From the NCBI GenBank assembly GCA_023423895.1, contig JAFAER010000249.1, forward strand, positions 1 through 64,000: 64,000 nt of DNA, given 5' to 3'. Source of the DNA: Pseudomonadota bacterium. Its GTDB lineage: Bacteria; Myxococcota_A; Polyangia; Polyangiales; Polyangiaceae. Made by a program: the position numbers and the translations under genes. The notes below the pieces were generated by a model. It worked only from the letters and a program-made list of their open reading frames with translations, did not search any database and was not told where the DNA came from. Shown here piece after piece: positions 16,522 through 23,655 of this stretch. Every line of letters begins with the position of its first letter. Within the stretch, counting starts at the first letter, position 1.

Positions 16522-18048
16522 TCACTTGCCTCCTGCGGGCTGTGCCGCGCTGGCCGACCCGGCCGCACCCGAGCCCGCCTTCTTCTCGCCGCCCTTCTGG
16601 TCTTCGGGGCACTTCAGATCGAACTCGAGGACGTACTTCTGCCGGTTCTCGCCGACCATCTGCGTCGTGCGCGTGATCTTCGGCTCCGAGAAGCAGCGCT
16701 CGTTCTTGAGGTTCGTCCGGATCGTCTCCGTCTCGGCGACCGTGTTGACGATCCCGTGGACGATGACGTGGTTCTTCTGCACGTCGAGCTCTTCGATGTC
16801 GTGCGTCATCGACTCGGGGATCTGCTCGGAGAGCTTGACCATGACGTCGAATGCGTCGGCATGAGGGAGCGGGTCTTCATCGTTGATGGCCGTTTGCTTC
16901 GCGAGCAGCTCCTTCGCGCGTTCGGCGCTCGTCGTCTCCTCACCGAGCACGTCCTTCGTGACGGTCGCGAGCGCAGCTTCGAGCACCGCCTTCTCCTTCG
17001 ACTTCGCGTACAGCTGGGCCCACGCGGAGAAGAGGAAGCTCACGAGGATGACGGCAGCGAGGCCGGCGAGAAGCGGGATGCGCTCCTTGACCCAGGCCAT
17101 CCCCCGCTCGAACGCGAGGGAGCCGCGGCGCAGGTTCAAGCCGGCCGGCCGCGGCCCGAGCCCGAGCGCGAGGCCGACCGCCTTCGCGAAGCGCGCCATC
17201 GTCGCGACCTGCTCCGGAACCAGGTTCGGCGCCTCGATGGCGGGAGGCGAAAGCTTTTCGACCGGCAGCTCGAGCGCGCTCGAGAGGAACGCCTCGGCGC
17301 CGGAGACGTACGCGCCGCCTCCGCACAAGAGGACCCGGGTGGGCGGCTCGCCACCGAGTGATCGATGCGCAGCGATCGTGGTCCGGAGCTCGCGGGCGAG
17401 CTTCGCGGCCGTGCCTGGAAGTCCCTTCGTGCCGAGCCCGATCGTGCGACCGAAGAGGGGCTCGCCGTTCGCGAGGATCACGACGTCGCTCGAGACCGTA
17501 CCGAGGTCGACGACGGCGACGATGCCTTCATTCAGTGTCGGGACGTACCCGACGAGATTTGCGATCGGGAACGCGCCGAGGCCGACGCGCTCCGGCTCGA
17601 CACCGAGCGCGCCCTTGAGGAGGTCGATTCGCGCCTGCACGTCCGCCGTCTTCGCGACGCCGGCGAGCACGCTGAGCTCCTCGCCCTTCTTCTCGCGAAC
17701 GCCCGAGAGCAGCCGGTAGTCGAACACCGCCTCCTCGAGATCGAACGGGAGCGATGCCTCGAGCTCGAACGGGAGTACCTCGCCGACCTGCTTCGCTGCG
17801 CTCGCCGGAAGGCTGACGGTCTTCACGGTGGCACGCGAGCCCTCGATCGCGATCGCGACCGCGTCACCGAAGCCATGGCGGTCGCCCATGACGGCACGGG
17901 CGGCCATCGAGATCGCCTCGGCAACACTGCCGGCCTGCACCACCTCGACGCTCGCCATGCCGACGAGCTGCACCTTGCGGTACGCGGTGCGCACGGCCGC
18001 GACCTTCACGGCCGTCGTCCCGATGTCGATGCCCAAGTACGTGCTCAT
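16522..18048 (-). CDS. gspL: Type II secretion system protein GspL (PilM-like actin fold)
   Basis: A 508-residue bitopic protein that links the cytoplasmic ATPase to the inner-membrane platform. Residues 1-310 are an actin-like PilM/GspL fold: MSTYLGIDIGTTAVKVAAV (phosphate-1 motif), VLPFELEASLPFDLEEAVFDYR, VAVVDLGTVSSDVVILANG (phosphate-2) and VLLCGGGAYVSGAEAFLSSAL (adenosine motif). A membrane segment (IPLLAGLAAVILVSFLFSAWAQL) follows, then a coiled coil and a small periplasmic ferredoxin-like domain. The nucleotide motifs are better preserved than in classical enterobacterial GspL, so it resembles PilM fused to a PilN-like part. It is directly followed by gspM. Confidence 0.87.
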   Translation of the reverse strand: MSTYLGIDIGTTAVKVAAVRTAYRKVQLVGMASVEVVQAGSVAEAISMAARAVMGDRHGFGDAVAIAIEGSRATVKTVSLPASAAKQVGEVLPFELEASLPFDLEEAVFDYRLLSGVREKKGEELSVLAGVAKTADVQARIDLLKGALGVEPERVGLGAFPIANLVGYVPTLNEGIVAVVDLGTVSSDVVILANGEPLFGRTIGLGTKGLPGTAAKLARELRTTIAAHRSLGGEPPTRVLLCGGGAYVSGAEAFLSSALELPVEKLSPPAIEAPNLVPEQVATMARFAKAVGLALGLGPRPAGLNLRRGSLAFERGMAWVKERIPLLAGLAAVILVSFLFSAWAQLYAKSKEKAVLEAALATVTKDVLGEETTSAERAKELLAKQTAINDEDPLPHADAFDVMVKLSEQIPESMTHDIEELDVQKNHVIVHGIVNTVAETETIRTNLKNERCFSEPKITRTTQMVGENRQKYVLEFDLKCPEDQKGGEKKAGSGAAGSASAAQPAGGK

Positions 18049-18051
18049 TCT

Positions 18052-19575
18052 TCACTCCACCCTGAAATAGACGACCGTGCCGCCCGTGCTCGGCATGTTC
18101 GCTGCAGCGATCGCGTCGGGGGTTTGCCCCGTCGAAGTCGTGCCTTGCAAGCCCATCTGCCCGGACAGTGGGTTCGCTGCGCCGCCGAGACCGCCGGCGC
18201 CCGCGGTCCCGGTCAGGCCCGTCTGCCCCATCGCGGGCGCATTACGGAAATCGATGACGGCGTGGAGCTTCACTCGGGTCTCGCGACGGTAGCCCTTCTT
18301 GATGCCCACAGCGTAGACCGAGAACATCTTGCTCTCGGTCGTGATTTGCTTCTGGAACTCCGCCGGCGACTGGAACTGGACCGGCTGCATGCCCATCCCG
18401 GCGAGCAGGGGTCCGAGCTGACCTTGCCCGGAGAGCGCGGCCACGAAGTCCTTCGGCGAGCCGAACAGCGGCGCTCCCATCGTGATTCCGCGCGCCATCG
18501 TCACGCCCGTGATGAAGGTCGCGGCCTGGTTGGGATCGATGCAGATCGGCGTCGTCGGCAGCGCGCCGGAGCACACGACCGCGTGCAGGGTCTGCGCATT
18601 CGCCGTGTTGACGTTGATCGCGCCCTGGCCCCACACCGTGACCACGCGCTTCTTCGGATCTTCCGGGCTGGGGTCGACGAACGTCGCCCAGAAGTCCTCG
18701 TTCACGCCGCGGACCATGTGCAGCTCTTCGAGCGAATCGAACGGCGCGTTCTTCCGGCGATAGGGCTTCGGGAGCAGCGCGTAGCTGTTGTCCTCGATGC
18801 CCGCGCTCGCGGCCGCCGTCATCTGACGGAGGTCGCAGTTGAAGCCTTGCTCGTCGACGTCCGCCCAGTCGATGATCGCCTGGCACGTCTGGAACCGGTC
18901 CGCGAAGTTGCCGGCGCTGTTGTCGAGCTGCGAGAACAGCGCGTCGTACTGCATGGGCTGGATGAGGCCCATGATCTCCTTGGCGAGACGGATGTGCGCG
19001 ATCTCGTTCGCCGCGCCGAGGTTCATGTTGATCTTCGCGTCCTCGTCGACGATGACGAGCTCCCAGCGGCCGTTCGGCATGCCGAGGTTCTTGCCCTGCG
19101 AGATGTCGACGCCCGCCGTCTGCGCGAAGTCACCGCTGCCCTCCTGATCGTTGAAGGCGCCGAGGAGTCGATCGGAGAACTCCCAGAGCGGGAGCTGCGG
19201 CGGCGTGCGCTTCATCATCATGAAGAGCGGCGCGATCGCCTTGCGCATCGACGGCTCGCTCGCGATGAGCAGGCGCGAGAGATTCAGCGCGCTCCGTGCC
19301 ATGTACTCGGCCTGGACACCGTCGCGCTGCGCGGTCGCGGACGCGAGCTCGGCGCTCGTCTCGTCCTGGAACTCCGCGAGCATCACCGTGAGGATCGCGA
19401 TCGCCCCCATCACCATGACGAGCGCGATCCCTCGCTCGCGGGCCCGTCGCCTCGCCCGCCGACGTCGGCGCGCCGGCGAGACGTTCGCCGTCGACGAACC
19501 GCTCACCTCTCCCTGAGGCCGGAGGCCGGAGGCCTGGAGCCTGCGCCGATAGGCGCGCAAGACGCGGCCCCTCAT
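18052..19575 (-). CDS. gspK: Type II secretion minor pseudopilin GspK
   Basis: A 507-residue minor pseudopilin that caps the pseudopilus with GspI and GspJ. The prepilin site is ARERG|IALVMVMGAIAILTVML; as usual for GspK it lacks the Glu5 found in the other pseudopilins. The globular domain has the GspK pattern (NINLGAANE-like KINMNLGAANEIAHIRL, IIDWADVDEQGFNCDL, SLEELHMVRGV, INVNTANAQTLHAVV). It is longer than the usual 300-350 residues because of a Gly/Met-rich C-terminus and an odd Arg-rich leader of about 54 residues. Part of that leader is encoded by GAGGCCG repeats near 19516-19535. The ATG at 19575 overlaps the gspJ stop (ATGA); internal starts near the Arg-rich stretch cannot be excluded. 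Confidence 0.88.
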   Translation of the reverse strand: MRGRVLRAYRRRLQASGLRPQGEVSGSSTANVSPARRRRRARRRARERGIALVMVMGAIAILTVMLAEFQDETSAELASATAQRDGVQAEYMARSALNLSRLLIASEPSMRKAIAPLFMMMKRTPPQLPLWEFSDRLLGAFNDQEGSGDFAQTAGVDISQGKNLGMPNGRWELVIVDEDAKINMNLGAANEIAHIRLAKEIMGLIQPMQYDALFSQLDNSAGNFADRFQTCQAIIDWADVDEQGFNCDLRQMTAAASAGIEDNSYALLPKPYRRKNAPFDSLEELHMVRGVNEDFWATFVDPSPEDPKKRVVTVWGQGAINVNTANAQTLHAVVCSGALPTTPICIDPNQAATFITGVTMARGITMGAPLFGSPKDFVAALSGQGQLGPLLAGMGMQPVQFQSPAEFQKQITTESKMFSVYAVGIKKGYRRETRVKLHAVIDFRNAPAMGQTGLTGTAGAGGLGGAANPLSGQMGLQGTTSTGQTPDAIAAANMPSTGGTVVYFRVE

Positions 19576-20309
19576 TGGCTGATCCCGAACTTCAAGGCCT
19601 GCTGCATCGGAATCATCACCTTCGTGACGTACCGGAACGGCGGCGAGTTCCTGACCGGCTTGAGCTCGAGCTCGATCCGGACCTCGAGCGGCAGACGATT
19701 GAACTGCATCATCATCTGCGTCGAGTCCCACGTGTCGACCCACTGACCCGTCATCGGGTCGAGGTAGCGAATGTCGAATTTCTCCACGTCCTCGGCGAGG
19801 ACGTTGACGACACCACCCTTCTTGAATTCGTAGTCGATCGGCGCCTGCTCCCGGCGGACCAGGTCCATCTTCCCGTCGACCGCGGGATCGCGCACGACGA
19901 AGTAGCCGATCTCGGCTTGATCGGACTCTCGCGCGTCCTTCGTGATGCGGCGATGCGCAAACGACGTGAAGTCGAGCCGATCGAACTGCGAGCTGTTCTG
20001 CCCGTAGAAGCCCGTCGTTCGCGTCACGAGCGCCTGGTTCGTCGGCGTGTGCATCGAGAGGAATGCGCTCTGCACCTCGCGGCCGATGCGCTCGACCGCG
20101 TCACGGCCCTGCCGCGCCCGATCGGCTCGGAGCGCTTCGCCACGTCGCCCTCGCGAGAGCGAATCGAACGCTCCATAGATGAGGAGCGAGATCATCGACA
20201 TGACTCCGAGCGAGACGAGGATCTCCAGGAGCGTCATGCCGCGCGCGCGCCGACGCCGAGTCCGCATGACGGACACCGTCGAGCGAGTCTCTTGCGCGGA
20301 CGCGCTCAC
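19572..20309 (-). CDS. gspJ: Type II secretion minor pseudopilin GspJ
   Basis: A 245-residue minor pseudopilin. The prepilin peptidase site is RRARG|MTLLEILVSLGVMSMISLLIYG, with Glu at +5. The globular domain has the GspJ features QGRDAVERIGREVQSAFLSMH, FYGQNSSQFDRLDFTSFAHRR and EIGYFVVRDP, and ends with VEKFDIRYLDPMTGQWVDTW and PPFRYVTKVMIPM. The GTG start at 20309 overlaps the gspI stop (GTGA), and the gene's stop overlaps gspK (ATGA). It would assemble with GspI and GspK at the tip of the pseudopilus in the inner membrane and periplasm. Confidence 0.88.
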   Translation of the reverse strand: MSASAQETRSTVSVMRTRRRRARGMTLLEILVSLGVMSMISLLIYGAFDSLSRGRRGEALRADRARQGRDAVERIGREVQSAFLSMHTPTNQALVTRTTGFYGQNSSQFDRLDFTSFAHRRITKDARESDQAEIGYFVVRDPAVDGKMDLVRREQAPIDYEFKKGGVVNVLAEDVEKFDIRYLDPMTGQWVDTWDSTQMMMQFNRLPLEVRIELELKPVRNSPPFRYVTKVMIPMQQALKFGISQ

Positions 20310-21160
20310 CGGAGACCTCCTCCGCCGGTGCCCGCGGCACCGCCCGTGCCCAAAGGCGACGTCGCTCCGGGCACGCCGCTACCGCCCGCACCACCCGCAC
20401 CACCCGCGCCACCCGCGCCACTGAAGTCCATCATGCCGCCGTCGCCCATGAGCGCGTTGCCTGCGAAGCCGCCGCGCGCCGGGTTCGTCACGTATTGCGT
20501 GAGCGGCAGCTCGCGCTCGTTCTTCCCTTCCTTCCACCGCACGTTCACGGTGATGCGGCGGATGCTCGCCTCGTACATCGGCTTGATCGACGGATAGAGG
20601 AAGCTCATGACCATGCCGAGCAGTCCCTCGGCTCCGGCACCGCCCGGGCCTGCTCCGGGCATCTGGCTCATGAGGGAGCTGCCAAGTCCTTGCAGCCCGC
20701 CTTGCAGCCCGCCGTCGAGGCTCAGATTCAACCCCGGACCGCCAGCGGCGTTCTGCTGGAACGCCGTCATCGCGCCCGTGAGCCCGCCATCGAGGCTGCT
20801 GCCGGGAGCCATGTTCGGTAGCTCGATCTTCTCGACCTTCGTATCGCAGGTGAACCCTTCGGGCGTGGCGTTCTCGCAGCATGCGACGGCCGTGTCGATC
20901 TGATCGATCTCCTGATACCCGAGCTTCAGGAGCTGCTCCTCGATCTCGGTCATCTTGCAGCGTCCGAGCTGCACGGCCTGGCCCATGTTCGCCGCGCTTC
21001 GGTTCGATGCGGCGAGCCCGCCCTGAGCCGAGAGGATCACGGTGAGCGTCAGCCCGAGGATCGCGATCGCGACCATGACCTCGAGCAGCGAGAAGCCGGC
21101 TCGAACGCGCCGCTTCGACGCATCATCGATGGCCGCCCTTTGAGAAGTCGCCGTCACCAT
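20306..21160 (-). CDS. gspI: Type II secretion minor pseudopilin GspI with Gly-rich extension
   Basis: A 284-residue minor pseudopilin; usual GspI proteins are roughly half that length. The site RVRAG|FSLLEVMVAIAILGLTLTVIL has Glu5. The early part matches GspI (NRSAANMGQAVQLGRCKMTEIEEQLLKLGY) and the closing globular strand IRRITVNVRWKEGKNERELPLTQYV is typical. Between them is a Gly/Leu/Met-rich insert (for example GLTGAMTAF, LQGGLQGLGSSLMSQMPGAG) and after it a collagen-like Gly-Ala tail. These make the protein far larger than normal without new domains. Two close cysteines (ACCENAT) precede the insert. The ATG at 21160 overlaps the gspH stop by one base. Confidence 0.86.
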   Translation of the reverse strand: MVTATSQRAAIDDASKRRVRAGFSLLEVMVAIAILGLTLTVILSAQGGLAASNRSAANMGQAVQLGRCKMTEIEEQLLKLGYQEIDQIDTAVACCENATPEGFTCDTKVEKIELPNMAPGSSLDGGLTGAMTAFQQNAAGGPGLNLSLDGGLQGGLQGLGSSLMSQMPGAGPGGAGAEGLLGMVMSFLYPSIKPMYEASIRRITVNVRWKEGKNERELPLTQYVTNPARGGFAGNALMGDGGMMDFSGAGGAGGAGGAGGSGVPGATSPLGTGGAAGTGGGGLR

Positions 21161-21888
21161 CAGAACGCCTCCTCCCGTTCCGACGCTTCGTTGTCGTCCC
21201 GCGGCTGCGGCAGCTCGACGGCGCCGTCCTTCACGGTCACCTTGCCGGTCAGCGGCGCGACGAGCAACGTCACGGTGTTCGTCTCGTCATCCCCTTCGCC
21301 GACCTTGAGCTGGATCGCTGCACGCTCCGTCTGTCCGCCAGGCCAGAAGTAGAGGTAGGCGCGGCCTTCCGTGCGGGGCTCGTCGTCATGTGCAGTGTGC
21401 ACGAGACGGAACCTGATCCCGCGTTCGAGCTTCTTGTGCCCCTTGCCCGGCGCGGAGGCGACCATCCCCATCGGGTCGATCTCCTTGAACGACGTGCGCG
21501 GAGCGGTGGGTCCCTTCAGGATGCGCCCGGACTCCGCGAGCGCTTGCTGCTCGGCGGCGGTCGCGGCCTCCGCGCCGCCGGTCCCGGTCGTGTCCTTCGA
21601 CTGCACGAGGTGGGGCTGATCACCTTCCTCGAGCCAGATCTCGTTCTCCGTGAAGTCCATGACGAGGCGGACGGTCTTCGACGATGCGCTCGCTCGCGAG
21701 AACCCGACCCGAACGGCACCGGTGAGCATCGTCGAAGAGTGCCGCAGCCGGGACGAAGACATCTGCCCCGACCCGATCACCACCGCGCTCAAGATGAGCG
21801 CGATGAGCGCCATGACGATGAGCACCTCGATGAGGGTCATCCCGCGAGCAGCGCTCCGCTCGGCCTTGCGCCATCGCCTGAAGGGCAA
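21160..21888 (-). CDS. gspH: Type II secretion minor pseudopilin GspH
   Basis: A minor pseudopilin with the site SAARG|MTLIEVLIVMALIALILSAVV (Glu5 present) and a GspH-type body (LRHSSTMLTGAVRVGFSRASASSKTVRLVMDF, RGIRFRLVHTAHDDEP, AYLYFWPGGQTERAAIQL, VAPLTGKVTV). The start is a problem: no ATG or GTG gives a normal prepilin leader. The nearest acceptable codon is a TTG at 21888, giving a 16-residue leader MPFRRWRKAERSAARG and a 242-residue protein, which I adopt. The frame stays open for another 700 bp upstream, but that stretch is repeat-containing and does not look like protein. Expression may depend on weak TTG initiation. Confidence 0.8.
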   Translation of the reverse strand: MPFRRWRKAERSAARGMTLIEVLIVMALIALILSAVVIGSGQMSSSRLRHSSTMLTGAVRVGFSRASASSKTVRLVMDFTENEIWLEEGDQPHLVQSKDTTGTGGAEAATAAEQQALAESGRILKGPTAPRTSFKEIDPMGMVASAPGKGHKKLERGIRFRLVHTAHDDEPRTEGRAYLYFWPGGQTERAAIQLKVGEGDDETNTVTLLVAPLTGKVTVKDGAVELPQPRDDNEASEREEAF

Positions 21889-21993
21889 GGCAACTCGACG
21901 AGCAAATCGCGCCCCGCGGTCTACCTGGTCGAGCTCGGCCGCGCCTCGGTCCTCCGCGCTAGGCGCGTCGCTCGCGCCGGCTCGAGCCGAGAT

Positions 21994-22364
21994 TTCACAG
22001 GGAGACAGGGTGACGGGGAGAGAGGGGGTTCGGGCCTCGTTTCGAGACTTCGGCGTCCGGTGCTCGCCGCGTTCGGAGCTTTCACAGGGAGAATGGGAGA
22101 CCCGGAGCATCCGGAGACCACGAGAGACCAAGCCCCTCGTATCCCTCATCCGCCCAACCCAACTGTCGGCCGCAGCGTCAAACAGGAGCTCGCACGCGCA
22201 ACACCGCCGCTGGCTCGCCAGGACGCTCCCCTCCTCTGCCTCTGGATCCTCCGTGTCTCCCTTTCTCCCTGTGACACGGTCCGACGCCTCACCGCTCGGA
22301 TCGCCGTCACAGATCGAGACGAGCCCCTTGAAAAATCTCTCCTCGTCTCCCCTTCTCCCTGTGC
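21994..22364. repeat. Four copies of a 20-bp repeat in inverted pairs
   Basis: The consensus is GTCTCCCTTTCTCCCTGTGA. Copies read on the plus strand at 22255-22274 and 22345-22364, and on the minus strand at 21994-22013 and 22082-22101. Mismatches are few (mostly in the three central bases). The two pairs have almost the same spacing (88 and 90 bp). Similarity between the copies at 22082 and 22255 extends about 15 bp further (GGAG, then ATCC). It resembles a short dispersed intergenic repeat family rather than coding sequence. Confidence 0.75.
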
Positions 22365-22667
22365 ACCCCTCTCGAAGTGCACTCCGACAAGAAGCCGCCT
22401 CGGCAGCAACCCAAGGCGAACCGTAACGGCCCGGCGCCAACGCCTGCGGCGCGGAGGCGCGAGCATCGTGCCCCGAGCGGCATGAAAGGAAAGCGAGGGG
22501 GGCGCCCGCCGCCGACGCGCGAGGAAGAGCCAGAGAAAGAAGCCGGAGCTCCTCCGCTGTTCTTCTACGACTGACGACGGAGGACGTGAGACTCATGACT
22601 GCGACTTCCCTATTTCGGCTCTTTGGGTTCTCTCGCGCTCGGCTCTCCTCGTGAGGGCGGATGTCGT

Positions 22668-22725
22668 GATGGGAGCTGTGCTCTCTGGATGGGAGCTTGG
22701 CTCTCTGGATGAGCGGGGCTCTCGC
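22668..22725. repeat. Tandem 20-bp repeat
   Basis: Two nearly identical 20-bp units, GATGGGAGCTGTGCTCTCTG (22668-22687) and GATGGGAGCTTGGCTCTCTG (22688-22707), are followed by a decayed third (GATGAGCGGGGCTCTCGC, 22708-22725). It lies just downstream of gspG in the gspG-gspH gap. The GAGCTC/GCTCTC words make short hairpins possible. Confidence 0.6.
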
Positions 22726-22748
22726 GAGGAGAGCTCAGCTCTCGCGGC

Positions 22749-23165
22749 TCACTGAGCGCCGCTCACGGGCCCTTCGGGGATGCGGATGTCATCCGCGGTG
22801 CCTTCCTTCTTGTCCGGTCCGAAGCTGAGGACGTAGGTCTCGTCCTCCGCGCAGCGGATGGCGTACGGCGTCTCCCACGGGTCGGTGATCTTCGACGACG
22901 CCGCGAGCTCCTTCTCGGCGCGCAGCTGCTCGACGGTGACGCACTGGCCGGGGTGGTCGACCCGGTACTTCTCGGCGATCGGATGGATCGCGATGACGTC
23001 GTTCTTGGCCTGCTTCTTCTGCGCCTCGGCGTACTTCGGGATCGCGACGACCGCGACGCCACCGGCGATCAGACCGACGATCGCGAGCACGATGAGGATC
23101 TCGATGAGCGTGACGCCGCGGGATGCAGCGCGCTTGAAGCGGTGGAGGATGGTCGTCGTCTTCAT
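22749..23165 (-). CDS. gspG: Type II secretion major pseudopilin GspG
   Basis: The major pseudopilin, 138 residues, the normal size. Leader MKTTTILHRFKRAASRG, then the cleavage site G|VTLIEILIVLAIVGLIAGGVAVVAI with Glu5; Val replaces the usual Phe1. The C-terminal domain has ITDPWETPYAIRCAEDETYVLSFGPDKKEGTADDI, matching the GspG calcium-site loop region (DPWGxPY...SxGxDxxxGxxDDI). The ATG at 23165 is preceded by a good AGGAG ribosome site, so it is chosen over an upstream in-frame codon at 23192. The clear ribosome site fits the high expression expected for the main pilus subunit. Confidence 0.92.
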   Translation of the reverse strand: MKTTTILHRFKRAASRGVTLIEILIVLAIVGLIAGGVAVVAIPKYAEAQKKQAKNDVIAIHPIAEKYRVDHPGQCVTVEQLRAEKELAASSKITDPWETPYAIRCAEDETYVLSFGPDKKEGTADDIRIPEGPVSGAQ

Positions 23166-23233
23166 CTCGAGTTCTCCTTTTGTGGCACGCATCCTACTCG
23201 CCTTTTCCCGTTCTCCCGCTTGTTCTCACTGCT

Positions 23234-23641
23234 CTATTCGACCCTGTCCAGCCCACCTGCGATGCCGTCCGGACCGTCGCTCGAGATCTCGAATCCCTGC
23301 GGGTCCCGTCGCCCTGGGCACGTGAGCCGCAGCGGACGACCCCATGCATCGAGCGGGACGTCCCGCGAGTACCCGCCCACGACCAGCTCGGAGAGCTCCT
23401 TCGGGCAGGCCCCGGAGTGATCGGCGCGGTAGCTCGCCACCGCGCGGTACATCGTCGTGATCGACGCCCGCGTCGCGCGGATGGCGGCCGACCGCTCTTC
23501 CCTGCCCCTGATCCACAGGATCACGGTCAGCGCGACGATGGCCCCACCGATGATGCGCACCCGCGCGCGACCGATGACGCCGAAGACGCCGCGTCGCCGC
23601 TCCCACGGGAAGAACACCTTCGATGCGCGTTGCCGCTTCAT
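23234..23641 (-). CDS. GspG-like protein with non-canonical N-terminus
   Basis: A 135-residue protein between gspF and gspG. The C-terminal half is clearly GspG-like: ITTMYRAVASYRADHSGACPKELSELVVGG, then PLDAWGRPLRLTCPGRRDPQGFEISSDGPDGIAGG. Its N-terminus (VFGVIGRARVRIIGGAIVALTVILWIRG) has a membrane segment but no G|(F/M/V)TLxE prepilin cleavage site and no Glu5. So it may stay as a membrane-anchored protein rather than be processed into the pseudopilus. It could act as a regulator or plug of pilus assembly, or be a duplicate on its way out. It starts 14 bp after the gspF stop and ends 68 bp before gspG. Confidence 0.78.
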   Translation of the reverse strand: MKRQRASKVFFPWERRRGVFGVIGRARVRIIGGAIVALTVILWIRGREERSAAIRATRASITTMYRAVASYRADHSGACPKELSELVVGGYSRDVPLDAWGRPLRLTCPGRRDPQGFEISSDGPDGIAGGLDRVE

Positions 23642-23655
23642 GACTCATTCGCCGT

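Larger units (their letters stand above)
21889..22748. other. 860-bp repeat-bearing gap inside the secretion operon
   Basis: A long gap between gspG and gspH in an operon whose other junctions are mostly overlapping or nearly so. I find no gene: open frames on both strands give biased translations with no family signature. It contains four copies of a 20-bp motif in two inverted pairs (21994-22364) and a tandem 20-bp unit (22668-22725). The distal genes gspH to gspN could need their own promoter here, but none was recognised. Confidence 0.6.

Noticed and set aside
19576..19743. Extension of gspK upstream of 19575
   Set aside because: It would overlap the C-terminal coding part of gspJ in another frame, and its residues do not look like a leader.
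21889..22596. In-frame extension of gspH to a 478-residue protein
   Set aside because: The added sequence is repeat-bearing, Arg/Ser-rich and has no counterpart in GspH proteins; the prepilin leader would be impossibly long.
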